DNA from: Ehretia macrophylla
Lineage: Eukaryota; Streptophyta; Magnoliopsida; Boraginales; Ehretiaceae
Assembly (NCBI GenBank): GCA_037974665.1
Contig: CM075768.1
Span: forward strand, 9,345,501-9,409,500
Direction: 5' to 3'
DNA length: 64,000 nucleotides
Part shown: positions 34,345-47,089 of the stretch, piece by piece
Layout: every line of letters begins with the position of its first letter
Position numbering within the stretch: the stretch's first letter is position 1
Position numbers and translations under genes: made by a program
Notes under the pieces: model-generated
The model's input: the letters and a program-made list of their open reading frames with translations, nothing else
Databases searched by the model: none
What the model was told of the DNA's origin: nothing

Positions 34345-36890
34345 TGTAACGCCCCGATCCTTCACGAGACCGGAGGCTCTAATAACTATGCTATTCTCAA
34401 CTCAATTCTAACCCGGTCTCAAAATTTTAAGAAAAAACGGACAGAGTCTCCCCTGTAACGTGGACATTTTGAAAACCTGTAAGCATTCAATAAGCTATAG
34501 AGCAACAATAAAGCCATTTCCAAAATAAAGATCCCAACTTTAAGGTCATCCGAGCCTTAAGACATACAAACAATTTAGATACACACAAGCATGCATTCAC
34601 AATATATTTTCTTTACAAAACCGCTTATCATGCCACTCCATGATAGCCTTTAAACATTCTTAGGAATTGAAAACAACCTTACATCCTAACATTCACCCTC
34701 AACCATACAAAGTAGCTAGAAGTAGAAACATAAGTTATTACATGCCATAGTTCTATGCCTTCTACCATAATCATCTAGTATTCAGCTTACAACCACACAA
34801 CATGTACATAAGCACTGAGGCTACAAAATAGGACATAAATTAGAGCAAACAAGGTTCCCACATTACAACAAGAACCATAAATCCACCTCAACCAACTAGA
34901 CACTGCAACTACGATAGTTGATCAGTCTGGACCTCTTGTTCTTCACCCTCTACCAAATCTAGTTGAGGTTCAACCTCAGTGTCTCCTGAAACATGTTTGC
35001 GAGGTATGAGTAGCCACTATTGCCCAGTGAGGGATAAGGACTACCCGGGGCGAGCAATGCAACGGTTATAGCAATTAAACAAGAAGACAAGTAAAGTACA
35101 TTTGAAACAGTAGATAACCACACATATCAACGGATACGATACACTTAACCCCAACACTCCAGAATTCTCTTAACTTCGATCACAAACCACGAGCCACGAA
35201 CCACGATCAATATGCCGGTAAATCCCCAATCACTCCAGTAGGTGTACTCTGGATATACCCCGATAATCCTACGACCCAACAACTCCTGGCAATCTCCGGA
35301 CCAGGTGAGTGAGGGACTAGGGCACGGTGATCGAATATCCACTGGCAAGCCTACTGCTGCCCAGCCGATATTCAATACCACCGCCCCTAACACTATGGCT
35401 GCGCAACCACTATGCAATGCACTTATCAATGGTAATATAACAATAACAATAGAAGCAATAACACATGGGAGGAACAACAAAGTAGGTTGTCTTCGAAACA
35501 GTTAGAAAAGAAGCAATTTCATATAACAATTAAGCAAATTACAAAGGGGCATAATTAAGATTCACATAGAACTATACCAAAAGCTCCAAAACATCTTGAA
35601 ACCACATTTAAACACACAAGGAGTCATGTCAAGGTCTTAGAAGCATGAGATAATCAAAATTGTACTCAAACCCCTTTGTAACCAACCCGTTTTCCTTCCA
35701 AACTCATGTTACGGTTCTAGATTCGTGAGTGATCTATTCCATGCTCCTAGTTAACCCTTTAGGCGCCCTTAGGACCCTCAAAGTCACCTAATTACTCGCA
35801 TTTAGCCCGAAAGTCCCAATTTCTCTCTTTTGACTTTGTACTACACGTACCTCACTCGGGACCTAAACGGAAGCTAGCAAAGCATAACTAGAGTCTACTT
35901 AGCCTAGGAATACCAAAAGTGAAGGCCAATTCAACCCAAATTCGCGATATCCCCAAAACCCCTTTCTAAAAGTCGGTTATTTCATGCTTTTGATAGGTTA
36001 TGAGCAATTAAACCCTACGGGGCCTTTACACTACTTTAATTAGCACCTAAAACATCTATTAGAACCATTAATTCAAGCTATAAGGTCCAATTATGCAAAA
36101 CCCTAGTTTTCTTGTCACTATTCATGCCATACGATCAACAAGCAATTTCAATCGTTTAAACTATGAAACAATAGCATAAATTAGGTCTCTACTACTTATA
36201 TACAACATACATAAGAATATTTAAGCATTACATAAGCATTTGATAGAGAATCTAAGAATTCAAGAAAGTTGTCACATTTTTCAAATGCAAAAATAGGTAT
36301 GAAGTCCCTCACCTATTGCGCGTAGGAGCTCCTAGGAGACTAGTAAACACCCTAAACCACTTGCACCTAGCTTGGCTTGGCTTGGTTTGGAATGAGGATT
36401 TGTTGAGCAAAAATCTCTCCTTCTCCTCCTATGCTGATTTTCGGCCCTGCTACAGTGTTTTCAACACTGTTCTCTTATCTTTTTTTGTTTTTATGAGCTT
36501 GTTATGTGTATGTTGAGCAATATAAAAGGTGGGGTCAAGTTGGGTGCACATATTGACTATTAAAAGGAGTTTAGCTAGCTAGAAACAAGTCCTAATTGTG
36601 CAATTAATGTTAGCTAATTAAAACATCTAGTTTAGTTACATAACACTATTCACTAGTTTGCTAAAACATTTTCTAAACGAAGGCTCCTAATGCATTTAGC
36701 TCAAATGCACATTTTTCTCATTCCTAAAACAATTAATATGATTTAAGAAAAATGCTAATTCAAGATAGTTAAGCAGTTGAAAAATAGAATGAATAGTAAC
36801 CACATAAAGTAACAAGTAAAGCACATAAGAAATGCATAAATAGTGGATGCAATAGTGGCTTAAAGTACGGCTAAGATCTCGGGCATCACA
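34345..36890 (-). repeat. Element A2 left LTR (3' LTR)
   Basis: 2546 bp, TGTAACGCCCCGATCC to TCTCGGGCATCACA, nearly identical to 38333-40857. Contents on the minus strand: donor ATAG|GTGAGGG (GT at 36312), H1 at 35467-35495, H2 at 35006-35026, acceptor TTTCAG (plus CTG 34986-34988) and a short acidic frame after it (GDTEVEPQLDLVEGEEQEVQ, stop near 34917). Confidence 0.94.
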
Positions 36891-36904
36891 CCCTCTCCCC
36901 CTTA
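36891..36904 (-). other. Element A2 polypurine tract
   Basis: The minus strand reads AAGGGGGAGAGGG immediately before the 3' LTR. Confidence 0.88.
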
Positions 36905-38319
36905 AACAAATTGCGTCCTCGCAATTCTTCTTCACAATAGAACTCTGCATCAACTAAAAACCAACTCTGATTACTCTTCAACTGTTACTGAGAAAGACAC
37001 AGTCTCTTCAAATGAACATCATATAAAAATGCCAAGTAGAAGTCCCGAGCGGAATGTCAAGAAAGATGCCAAATAAGTAGTTCGAAGAACAATTAAGAAT
37101 GAGAACCCAAATACATCCCAGGAAGACTCTAAGCAAGAAACCCATTCAAATATACTACAATAAGTTCTATAGAAATTTTCCAAATAAGAGTTCCAGAAAA
37201 ATGCCAAATAGAATAACTACATAGATCCCGAACACCGCTAACAAATGCTGAGAAGAATGTCAAATAAGAATACCAAAGAAGAATACTGTGCATCTAATAA
37301 GATAGTCAAGTTGAATATCAGATCCCGACCGAATGAGAAGATCGAATGAGAGTCTCAAGCAATTGCACCATATACAAAACCAAACTTCGAGGCCTCATCC
37401 CCATTTGTCGAGTAAGAGCATTGTATGAACTTGCCAATAAGAAAACCCAATGCGAATTCCACATAATACCGTAGATAATACTGTATAATAATTATGATAG
37501 GAATCCCAAATACAAGACACACCAAGGAGTGCCAATAAGAAAATACCAAAGAATACCTAATAAGAACCGTCATATAGGACTCCAAAGGAAACCACTCATT
37601 CATGACTGCGGAGTACAAAAGAATGGCTTAGAAGAAGTACAATAGCCAAACTCCAATATAAACACCGACTCCCAATTAAAGGGTTGACCAAATGCTACTC
37701 ATTTATGACCGCTAAGAATAGAAGAAGGCCTTAGAGAACAGTCATATAGAAATCCCAATAACCAAGCTCCGCCCACAATACCAACTCCCAATTAAAAGGG
37801 TTGATCAACTGTTTCATGTTCCTACTAATCCACATAACTTGAAAGGCCTGCCACTAATCACCTCTGTTCAGGGGAAGGACGGCGTCTTTCTTACCATTCG
37901 ACAGGCTATGTATGAATGCCAAACTATTGCATATGTATAAACATTCTTTAAACTATTATGCAAGCATGATTATAAAAGAACATATAGAAACAATGTAAGC
38001 AACAAAGTCATTCAAATACAAGTCACAACATAACAAATACAAATCATCACAAAACTTAATTAAAAAACATTCAAGTACACACATTACAATCAATAATTCA
38101 AGCAAATAATGATTCACGAGGTCAATTCGATGCAACTTTACTTCACTAGCACACGTTTAACACATATCACAGAACTTTATCACATAGGTGCACAAATTCA
38201 ATTCAAGATACACAATCATGCATACATGCACACACTTTCAAAACACACTTAACAAGTACACTGGCAGGGTTTACTACCCGACAGGCCGAGGACCCTATCC
38301 CGGCTTAGAGCTAACTAAG
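36905..38319 (-). mobile_element. Element A2 internal region (non-coding)
   Basis: 1.4 kb without gag or pol. 37000-37700 is a degenerate series of AAATAAGAATNCCA-type units about 25-40 bases long. 37800-37910 matches A1's internal region. 37990-38270 is the CACATAA/TTATGTG-rich leader next to the primer site. The element must rely on enzymes from elsewhere. Confidence 0.85.
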
Positions 38320-38330
38320 TTCTGATACCA
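38320..38330 (-). other. Element A2 primer-binding site
   Basis: The minus strand reads TGGTATCAGAAC two bases after the 5' LTR end, one change from the tRNA-iMet consensus TGGTATCAGAGC. Confidence 0.88.
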
Positions 38331-38332
38331 CT

Positions 38333-40857
38333 TGTAACGCTCTGATCCCTCACGAGACCGGAGGCTCTAATAACCATGCTATTCTCAACCCAATTCCAAC
38401 CCGATCTCAAAATTTTAGGAAAAAACAGAAAGAGTCTCCCCTGTAACGTGGACATTTTGAAAACCTGTAAGCATTCAATAAGCTATAGAGCAACAATAAA
38501 GCCATTTCCAAAATAAAGATCCCAACTTTAAGGTCATCCGAGCTTTAAGACATACAAACAGTTTAGATACACACAAGCATGCATTCACAATATATTTTCT
38601 TTACAAAACCGCTTATCATACCACTCCATGATAGCCTTTAAACATTCTTAGGAATTGAAAACAACCTTACATCATAATATTCACCCTCATGCATGCAAAG
38701 TAGCTAGAAGTAGAAACATAAGTTATTACATGCCATAGTTCTATGCCTTCTACCATAATCATCTAGTATTCAGCTTATAACCACATAACATGTACATAAG
38801 CACTTAGGCTACAAAATAGGACATAAAGTAAAGCAAACAAGGTCCCCACATTACAACAAGAACCATAAATCCACCTCAACCAACTAGACACTGCAACTAC
38901 GGTAGTTGATCAGTCTGGACCTCTTGTTCTTCACCCTCTACCAAATCTAGATGGGGTTCAACCTCAGCGTCTCCTGAAACATGTTAGCGAGGTATGAGCA
39001 ACCACTATTGCCTAGTGAGGGATAAGGACTACCCAGGGTGTGCAATGCAACAGTAATAACAATTAAACAAGAAGACAAGTAAAGTACATTTGAAACAGTA
39101 GATAACCACACATATCAACGGATACGATACACTTAACCCCAACATTCCAGAATTCTCTTAACTTCGATCACGAACCACGATCAATATGCTGACAAATCCC
39201 CAATCACTCCAGTGGGTGTACTCCGGATGTACCCCGATAATCCTACGACCCAACACCCCTTGGCAATCTCCAGACAAGGCGAGTGAGGGACTAGGGCACA
39301 GAGATCGAATATCCACTGGCCTACTACCGCCCAACCGATATTCAATACAACCGCCCCTGACACTGTGGTTGCCCAACCACAATGCAATACACTTATCAAT
39401 AGCAATATAATAATAACAATAGAAGCAATAACACATAGGAGGAACAACAAAGTAGGTTGTCCTCGAAACAGTTAGAAAAGAAGCAATTTCATATAACAAT
39501 TAAGCAAATTGCAAAGGGGCATAATCAAGATTCACATAGAACTATACCAAAAGCCCCAAAACATCTTGAAACCACATTTAAACACACAAGGAGTCATGTC
39601 AAGGTCTTAGAAGCGTGAGATAATCAAAATTGTACTTAAACCCTTTTGTAACTCAACCCGTTTTCCTTTCAAACTCATGTTACGGTTCTAGATTCGTGAG
39701 TGGTCTATTCTATGATCCTAGTTAACCCCTTAGGCACCCTTAGGACCCTCAAAGTCACCTAATTACCCGCATTTAGCCCGAAAGTCCCAATTTTCCTCTT
39801 TTGACTTTGTACTACACGTACCTCACCCGGGACCCAAACGGAAGCTAGCAAAGCATACCTAGAGTCTACTTAGCCTAGGAATACCAAAAGTGAAGGCCAA
39901 TTCAACCCAGATTCGCGATAACCCCAAAACCCCTTTCTAAAAGTTGGTTATTTCATGCTTTTGATAGGTTATGAGCAATCAAACCCTACGGGGCCTTTAC
40001 ACTACTTTCATTAGCACCTAAAGAATCTATTAGAATGATTAATTCAAGCTATAAGGTCCGATTACGCAAAACCCTAGTTTTTCCGTCACTATTCATGCCA
40101 TACGATCAACAAGCAATTTTAACCGTTTAAACTATGAAACAATAGCATAAATTAGGTCTCTACTACTTATATACAATATACATAAGCATATTTAAGCATT
40201 ACATAAGCATTTGATAGCAAATCTAAGAATTCAAGAAAGTTGTCACATTTTTCAAATGTAAAAATAGGTATGAAATCCCTAACCTATTGCACGTAGGAGC
40301 TCCTAGGAGGCTAGTAAATACCCTAAACCACTTGTACCTAGCTTGGCTTGGCTTGGAATGAGAATTTGTTGAGCAAAAATCTCTCATTCTCCTCCTATGC
40401 TGATTTTCGGCCCTGTTACAGTGTTTTCAGCATTGTTCTCTTATTGTTTTTTGTTTTTATGAGCTTGTTATGTGTATGTTGAGCAATATAAAGGGTGGGG
40501 TCAAGTTGGGTGCACATATTGACTATTCAAATGGAGTTTAGCTAGCTAGAAATAAGTCCTAATTGTGCAATTAATGTTAGCTAATTAAAACACCTAGTTT
40601 AGTTACGTAATACTATTCACTAGTTTGCTAAAACATTTTCTGAACAAAGGTTCCTAATGCATTTAGCTCAAATGCACATTTTTCTTATTCCTAAAACAAT
40701 TAATATAATTTAAGAAAAATGATAATTCAAGATAGTTAAGCAGTAGAAAAACAGAATGAATAGTAACCACATAAAGTAACAAGTAAAGCACAGAAGAAAT
40801 GCATAAATAGTGGATGCAACAATGGCTTAAGGTACGGCTAAGATCTCGGGCGTCACA
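38333..40857 (-). repeat. Element A2 right LTR (5' LTR)
   Basis: 2525 bp, TGTAACGCTC to CTCGGGCGTCACA. H1 at 39438-39464, H2 at 38995-39014, acceptor plus CTG 38974-38976. The donor is GTTAGGG instead of GTGAGGG (about 40283). CCCTT follows. Confidence 0.94.
39438..39464 (-). other. Hairpin H1 with CTACTTT loop (A2 right LTR)
   Basis: On the minus strand GAGGACAAC, loop CTACTTT, GTTGT(T)CCTC: nine pairs with one bulged T. The left LTR copy (35467-35495) has a weaker outer stem. Confidence 0.75.
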
Positions 40858-41060
40858 CCCTTGAGCATCTAGTCTAGCTTTGTTTCTAGTTACTACTCTG
40901 GATTCATCTAGTTTGTTTTTAAATACCCATTTAGTACCATTTACCGAATAATCATTTTGCCTTTTAACTAGTTTCCAAACTTTGTTTCTTTCAAATTGAT
41001 TAAGCTCATCTTGCACGACCATTATCCAATCATCATGCAATAATGCTTCTTTCACATTTT
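40858..41060 (-). pseudogene. Copia-2 reverse transcriptase, N-terminal start
   Basis: The minus strand reads EALLHDDWIMVVQDELNQFE, then NKVWKLV and GTKWVFKNKLDESRVVTRNK, the usual start of copia RT. It stops at the A2 insertion (GCAAGGG, then the A2 LTR). Removing A2 and one CCCTT joins it to the remainder at 34344. Confidence 0.88.
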
Positions 41061-41346
41061 TAGATTCAACTTGGGAAAAAATGCCTTATGTTCACAAAAA
41101 GAGTTTAAGTTAGAGCGAGTTCTTACGCCTTTAAATGGATCACCAAGGATTTAATCATTTGAGTGATCTTTTACAAACTTCCAACACTTTGGTAAATCTT
41201 GATTTGAAGATGTAGGTTGATCATTTGATGTTGGTTCTTTTCCTTCATTTGATGTTGTTTTTTTTTTGTCAAACATTTGATGTTGGTTGATTTTTCTCAA
41301 TTGATGTATCTTTTGGATTATTTGAAGATGCCACATTTTCTTGATT
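41061..41346 (-). pseudogene. Copia-2 integrase-RT linker
   Basis: Low-complexity lysine/asparagine/glutamine/serine-rich sequence, as usual between copia integrase and RT. Frames are broken. 41255-41270 has a T run. No domain. Confidence 0.6.
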
Positions 41347-42280
41347 TTATAAAATGAGTTGATCTTGAGTCTCAACTTGTTTGATAACTACATCATTATC
41401 ATCATCATCATCCTTTCTCGATGCAAAGAGGTTAGCTTGATCAAAGTTTACATGCATAGATTCTTTAACTACGAGAGATCTTTTATTGAATATTCTATAG
41501 GCTTTACTCTTAGTTGAATATCCAAGAAATATGTCTTCATCCGATTTAACATCAAAATTTTCAAGGTTATCTTTAATATTTGAGATAAAATATTTACATC
41601 TAAAAACTCTAAAATGTGCAACATTAGGTGTTCTTCCTTTCCATAATTCATAAGGGGTCTTCTTGAGAAATGGTCTAATTAACACTATTAAGCACATAGC
41701 AAGCTGTGTTAACGGCTTCACCCCAAAAGTATGTAGGCAAGTTATTTTCTTTCAACATAGTTCTTACAATTTCTTGTAAAGTTCAGTTTTTCTTTTCTAC
41801 TACCCTATTTTGTTAAGGAGTCTAGGAGCCAAAAAATTATGCTCAATGCCATGCCGTTTACAAAATTCCACAAAAAGATGAATTTATAAATTCTATGCCT
41901 TGGTCACTATGAATGCAAGTGATGTAATAGCATTTCTCATTTTGCACTCTTTTGCATAATTTTGCAAATTCATTCAAGGCTTCATTTTTATGGGACAAAA
42001 ACGTAACCCAAGTATACCTAGTATAGACATTTATAATAACATAGACATATCTTGTTCCTCCTAAGCTAGCCACATCCATTGGTCCAAAAAAGTTCATATG
42101 AAGTTTTTGTAATACTTTAGATGTAGTTTCTTTGTTTATGGGTTTAAAAGATGTCCTATGTTGTTTTCCAAATTGACATGCATCACATAAATAATCTTTT
42201 TCAAACCTAGTTTTAGGAAGACCTTTTACAAGCTCTTTTCTAGAAAGTTTAGTGAGTAAGTCCATGCTTGCATATCCTTA
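41347..42280 (-). pseudogene. Copia-2 integrase core and C-terminal part
   Basis: The minus strand 42265-41858 has the second zinc-binding pair CDACQFGKQHRTSF and the catalytic core. The first catalytic acid region reads INVYTRYTWV where D-D-Y/F is expected, so the acid appears lost. The second is IHSDQGIEF. After a frameshift, 41721-41347 reads KKTPYELWKGRTPNVAHFRV (the usual copia post-core block), then CKYFISNIKDNLENFD and DEDIFLGYSTKSKAYRIFN. An acidic DDDDDND run follows. Integrase would insert element cDNA into host DNA. The missing acid, stop codons and the E insertion upstream make it non-functional. Confidence 0.87.
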
Positions 42281-42285
42281 TCTTC

Positions 42286-43533
42286 TGTTGGGGATATGCC
42301 CTAATACTATAGTTTGAGATGACCTTATTAGGGGTTAATAAGAATATATTTACGTGTTTTATACACTATGTTAATTTGAGGATATTCATATTCTCCGCTT
42401 CGATATGAATATGTCCCTAATGCTTATCCGAGAAGAAAAATGTTCTAAAAGGGTTTAGGATATTTTGCATTTTTTCTTCGATATGACAAGCATTAAGAAT
42501 CGATTCATAGCCCTTTAGATTATTCAACTGGGACTAAAATAATCGAGTACGGGTTATCATATGTTATTACCTTTGATTAACATAGTGATGTTAATGATAA
42601 AGGATGGCGTGTGAAATGCCAGAACAACATGATGATGTGGACTAATAAACATGTGAGTGATCGTCAGTGTACGGATCATTGAATGTGACAATAAATAGTA
42701 AACTGCATGATTTCAGTTTCATAGTTTACTATTTAGTTGAGAATTGTGCAAATTAATCATCAGACTTGAGAAATTGCGGCTGTCGGTTATATCAGGGGCT
42801 AAACACTGCGTCTGGACAATGCCCGTCTTCTGTTAAGAGGGTTACGGATTTTCACATTTTAGTTTTATGGTATGAACCCACATGTAATTGTCAAGATAAG
42901 ATCTGTTATCCTCCGGCGTAAGGCGAAGTCCTATGATATCTGGGATCGGTCGTTAAACGAGGAAGTCCTTGGCCAAGGCGATTATGAAGTGATGGAAATG
43001 AGTTTTTCCATGGTAGTCATCTCTCGTTTCACTGATTTAGATTTATACATAGTATCAGAGGTGGACTTAACCATTTCATGGTTCTTTCCCGATTGGGGCA
43101 TTCTTAACAGAAGGATCGGACTGCACGCTAATTCTTGACGGTTAAATGGATTCATAAAAGACGTCGTCTTCATTATCGTTTACATTCTCATGGTACGCTC
43201 ATTGCTAGTGCGTCACTTATGAGCATGAGGGTATTTTGGTAAATGGCAGAGAAATTTTCGAAATAGATAAGGAGGTTTATCGGTCCCTCATCGGTACGCG
43301 ATTGTGAATCTAGAAGGTCACACATTAATAAGTATCATGAATAAGTTCACCGAAAGCTTGTATAATGTGGTTGGTGGCTTTAAGTTGTTAAGAGTCATCA
43401 ATATTGGTATTTGGGCCAAAAGTGTAATTTCAAAAAGTTTTGGGGTCAAAATTATAATTTTCAAAACTTTTGAGGCTAAACTGTAATTATTGAAAAGTAG
43501 TTTCAATGTATTTATTCTAGAGATTAGAATGGG

Positions 43534-43626
<93 letters not shown>

Positions 43627-44729
43627 GATGATGTAATTTGTAAAATGCCACGTCATCATCCTAGTCATCAAATGAAAAGGCAAATTAATGATTGGGCATT
43701 GACATGTGGCATGTGAGATGTAGGATTGTCCATGTCATCAATCCTAGTCACTTGAATTTGAATTGGATGAATGAGAATGACTTTTGAATAAAGACAAAAG
43801 AATATTGTCCATTGCTTTTGATGATAAGAACCTTTTTGCCAAGTGTCATGAGAGAGAAAAAAATGTCTCCTGGATTGTAATGATTGCAATCCAAGGTTAG
43901 GCATGGCTTGGTTGATTCAAGCAAGAAAGAGAAATACAATGATTGGCTCTTAAATGCATAAAGATAATTAAATAATGGAGATTATTTAATATATATAAAA
44001 GGATGACAATATTCTCTCTCCTTCCATTCACATTTTCGGCCATTGCAAGGAGGAGAGAGAAGATTGATCTCTTGCCAATCAATTGTAATGATTGTGATCA
44101 AATGCTTTGCATGTCTTTGTCTAGATATTGCAAACAAGCTAGCAAGTTGATTGGATAATTAACTTTGCAAGAATATGGATTATATATTATACAAAAGATG
44201 ACAACCTCTCTCATATATACATACACATACATTCGGCCAAGGCTATAGAGGAGAGATAAACTTCATCTTCTTCCTTGAGCTAAGTGTATTTTCGGCCATT
44301 GCAAGATCTTCAAGAAGTTTTTGCTTTTTGATCAAACGCCACATACACATAGCTTACTACTTTGAAGATATACTAGCACATATTTGTCTTCAAGTAGAAG
44401 GTGGACTTTGGATACTTGTAGACCAACTAGACCCTTTAAGTTAGAAGGACTCCATAGCTTCAACTTCAAGCTACATCACCTACCAAGTTGTCTACGAAAG
44501 GTATACCTATAGACCTTGCTATTACATTGTGTATAGTTGATATATGATGTTAGCTTGCTAGTTTATGGACATATATGAAAGAATGCATGTTGATATTTGA
44601 TAGAAAATTTTGAAATATGCCTTGCCTAGTTTCGACCCTAGCCTTGTATCCATGCATCCCTTTCTCGACCTTGAATCCAACTAGTATATGTGTAGTGACA
44701 TGATATAGTATGTTGGCTTGCACCCTTCA
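42286..44729 (+). mobile_element. Solo LTR E (copia, Angela/Tork-like)
   Basis: 2444 bp, starts TGTTGGGGATATGCCCTAAT, a start typical of Angela/Tork copia LTRs, and ends CACCCTTCA. Flanks are TCTTC (42281-42285) and TCTTT (44730-44734), a 5-bp duplication with one difference. Removing it rejoins the Copia-2 zinc region (SWLWYKR with GYASMDLLTKLSRKEL). Orientation is inferred from the terminal motif. No H1, H2 or primer site was seen. Confidence 0.82.
43536..43622 (+). repeat. (TA)n(TG)n compound microsatellite
   Basis: About 29 TA units followed directly by about 14 TG units, inside solo LTR E. Confidence 0.96.
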
Positions 44730-44734
44730 TCTTT

Positions 44735-45047
44735 TATACCATAACCAAGAATCTTCATTCATAGTCATTAAGCAATTAACATTTTGGCATGTAAGATCCT
44801 TAAAATTAATGGTATAAACATTATCACATCTATTTGCAACGAACAACACTTTATTCAAGTTATCATATATAATGCAACAAGAAACTTTAAATTCAACTCT
44901 ATACCCATTGTCATAAAATTGACTCACACTAAACAAATTATGTTTCAAACCTTTCACAAGTAGCACATTATGGATAGACATTGAATTTTCATCACCAATG
45001 CTACCTTTTCCAATAATTTTACCTTTCCCATTGTCTTCATAGCTCAC
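44735..45047 (-). pseudogene. Copia-2 protease/integrase junction (GAG-pre-integrase domain)
   Basis: The minus strand reads MSYEDNGKGKIIGKGSIG, VLLVKGLKHNLFSVSQFYDN, CDNVYTINFKDLTCQNVNC and ends DSWLWYKR at solo LTR E. These are the post-protease and zinc-finger-preceding blocks of SIRE-like pol. A TTA-to-TAA-like change at the junction would add a stop even without E. Confidence 0.85.
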
Positions 45048-45174
45048 ATTTCCTTCATACTTGATTCTTAGAGAAACCTAAAAGCACAAAGGCATACACA
45101 TGTTGTCCTTTTTAGGTCCCCAAGTTTTATTGAGTCCTTATGTGTTAGTGTCAAGCCCTAGCACATCTAATAAC
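45048..45174 (-). pseudogene. Copia-2 protease remnant
   Basis: Short stretch between the second knuckle region and the pre-integrase block, where the aspartic protease should be. The catalytic D-S/T-G was not found and the interval is much shorter than a protease domain, so it is mostly deleted. Confidence 0.5.
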
Positions 45175-46860
45175 CTATTTAGGCTTAAGCCAAGAAAGAA
45201 TTCTAGCATCCCTACCTACCATGTTTCTATATCTAAAATGTGATGCAATATGTCCATGTATTTCAAAATATGTGAATACTTTTTGAAATCCTCTTGATGT
45301 TAAAGATTCATTTGAGGAAGTAGATGCTTTTACAAAGTAGCTTTTGAAAGATTTTTGTTTTGTAAATGGTTTATAACCAATACCACTTTTATCAAAAGCC
45401 AATTTTTGGGAACCAAGCATTTTATCCAAAGTTTCTTTTCCTTTTTTAAATTTTCCTAAACTCTTATTTAAACTTTGAACTTCTTTTTCAAGTCTTTCAA
45501 CTTTTGCTTGAAATTATTCCTTCTCATTGTAGTACTGGAGAGCCTTGTTATGTGTACAAATACGTTCCTCTTCAAGTTTGACATTTTCAATTTTCAAATC
45601 ATCTTTTTCTTTTTAAAGTTCTTTGATTTTTGAAAGAGCAATTGAAAAGTTGTCATACATTTTTGAGAATTCATTTTGTAATTCTTCAAATGAACATTCA
45701 TAATTATGTAATGATGTGGAGCTAGAAGAAGAACATGAACTAGAACAAGAGCTAGAAGAAGAACGTACCTTATCTTTCTTTTTTGCCATAAGACGTGCAA
45801 TGTTGGCTACTTCTTCGTTCTTTTCACTTTCTCCATTAGTTGAATTGTTGTCTTCAATGCAATTTGCCTTCATAGCTTTTCCTCTTTTGGATTTGATTAA
45901 CTTTGGGTAATTTTCTTTTATATGTCCTAGTTTGTCACAATTGAAACACCTTGGTTCTTCTTTTGGTTTGTCTTTGTTTTTCTTCCTTAAGTTGTTGTTT
46001 GATGAAGTTCCTCTTTCTTATCTTCTTGTATTTGAGGAATTTTTTCAAATTCCTCGCAAAGAGAGCCATCTCATCATCATATTTTTCATTATTACCTTCT
46101 TCTTCATCACTTGAATGAACTTTTGATGCAAGTAGTGCAAGTGTTTTCTTGGTGTTCTTCTTTTCTTCTTCTCAATCTTTCTTCTTCAAATCATGACTCA
46201 TGAGGGATCCCATGAGCTCACTAATGGTAAGAGTTTTGAGGTTTCTTGCTTCCTCAATTGCTGTCACCTTTGCTTCCCATGGTTCGGTCAAACTTCGAAG
46301 CAACTTTCCCACCATCTTTGCATTAGAATACTCTTTTCCGAGCGATTTAAGGGTATTCACAATATCCGTAAATCTAGAAAACATTTGTTAATTACTTTCA
46401 TCTTATGACATTTTCAACATTTCGTATTTGTGAACAAGCATGTTAATCCTAATTTCTTTAACTTGATTGGTTCCTTCATATTTGACTTCTAATTGATTCA
46501 AAATCTCTTTAGCACTCTTGCACCCGAAAATCTTGTTGAATTTGTTTGAGTCTAAAGCAAGATATAACATGTTCATAACTTTATAGTTTCTTTCAACAAT
46601 CTTAAAATCATTATCATCATAGACTTCTTCTAGTTTGGGAATGATGTGGTTTTTTCTCCTTTCGTCTTAGTTATCATGGGAATGATTGGTCTATCAGTTA
46701 TTACTTTCCAAGCTCTAATGTCATTAACAAGAATGTAGATCCTTATTCAAGTTTTCCAAAAAGAGTAGTTGGTTCTACTAAACAATGGTGATTAGGTGGA
46801 AGATTGGCCCTCAACTACTGTAGACATTGATATATTTTCCATATTGATTCTCTACTAGTT
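45175..46860 (-). pseudogene. Copia-2 gag (broken)
   Basis: It begins near 46842 (MENISMS) beside the primer site. 46384-46172 is the UBN2-like gag domain: FTDIVNTLKSLGKEYSNAKM, KLLRSLTEPWEAKVTAIEEA and LTISELMGSLMSHD. A CCHC-like region near 45925-45970 is changed (the first half reads cysteine-free). 45873-45613 is serine-rich (SSSSSCSSSCSSSSSTSLHN), and 45429-45175 is the KLAFDKSGIGY...YFVKA segment ending in a decayed knuckle. Unlike Copia-1 the middle domain is present. Several stops and frameshifts. Confidence 0.82.
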
Positions 46861-46884
46861 GTTAAACTATATATGAAGTCCAAA

Positions 46885-46896
46885 CTCTTGATGCCA
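46885..46896 (-). other. Copia-2 primer-binding site
   Basis: The minus strand reads TGGCATCAAGAG two bases from the LTR start: tRNA-iMet type with changes. Confidence 0.72.
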
Positions 46897-46898
46897 CT

Positions 46899-47089
46899 TG
46901 CTAGCGCAAATATACTTAAGACAGGGGATGGAATAAATTAAGTATTTAGCTAATCACTACCAATTAAAATTTTCAATATAAACAATTGAAATTTAAACAA
47001 ACAAATTATTAAACACGTAGGGGGCACACAAAATGAAAACAAAAGAAAGTAAAAGAGATAGAAGACTAACACAACGTTTTAGGGTAGTT
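46899..47089 (-). repeat. Copia-2 right LTR, first part
   Basis: Starts TGCTAGCGCAAATATAC, matching 30198 onward. Interrupted at 47089 by element B3; TAGTT (47085-47089) is matched by TGGTT (55076-55080). Confidence 0.9.

Noticed and set aside
35145..35505. Overlapping frames on both strands in the A2 LTR (about 110 and 87 codons) repeated in the other LTR
   Set aside because: The two LTR copies differ by indels that shift the frames, so they are open by chance in the less AT-rich part of the LTR.
43318..43683. 121-codon minus-strand frame in solo LTR E
   Set aside because: Its middle is a translated (TA)n(TG)n microsatellite giving alternating Ile-Tyr and Thr-His. Not a gene.
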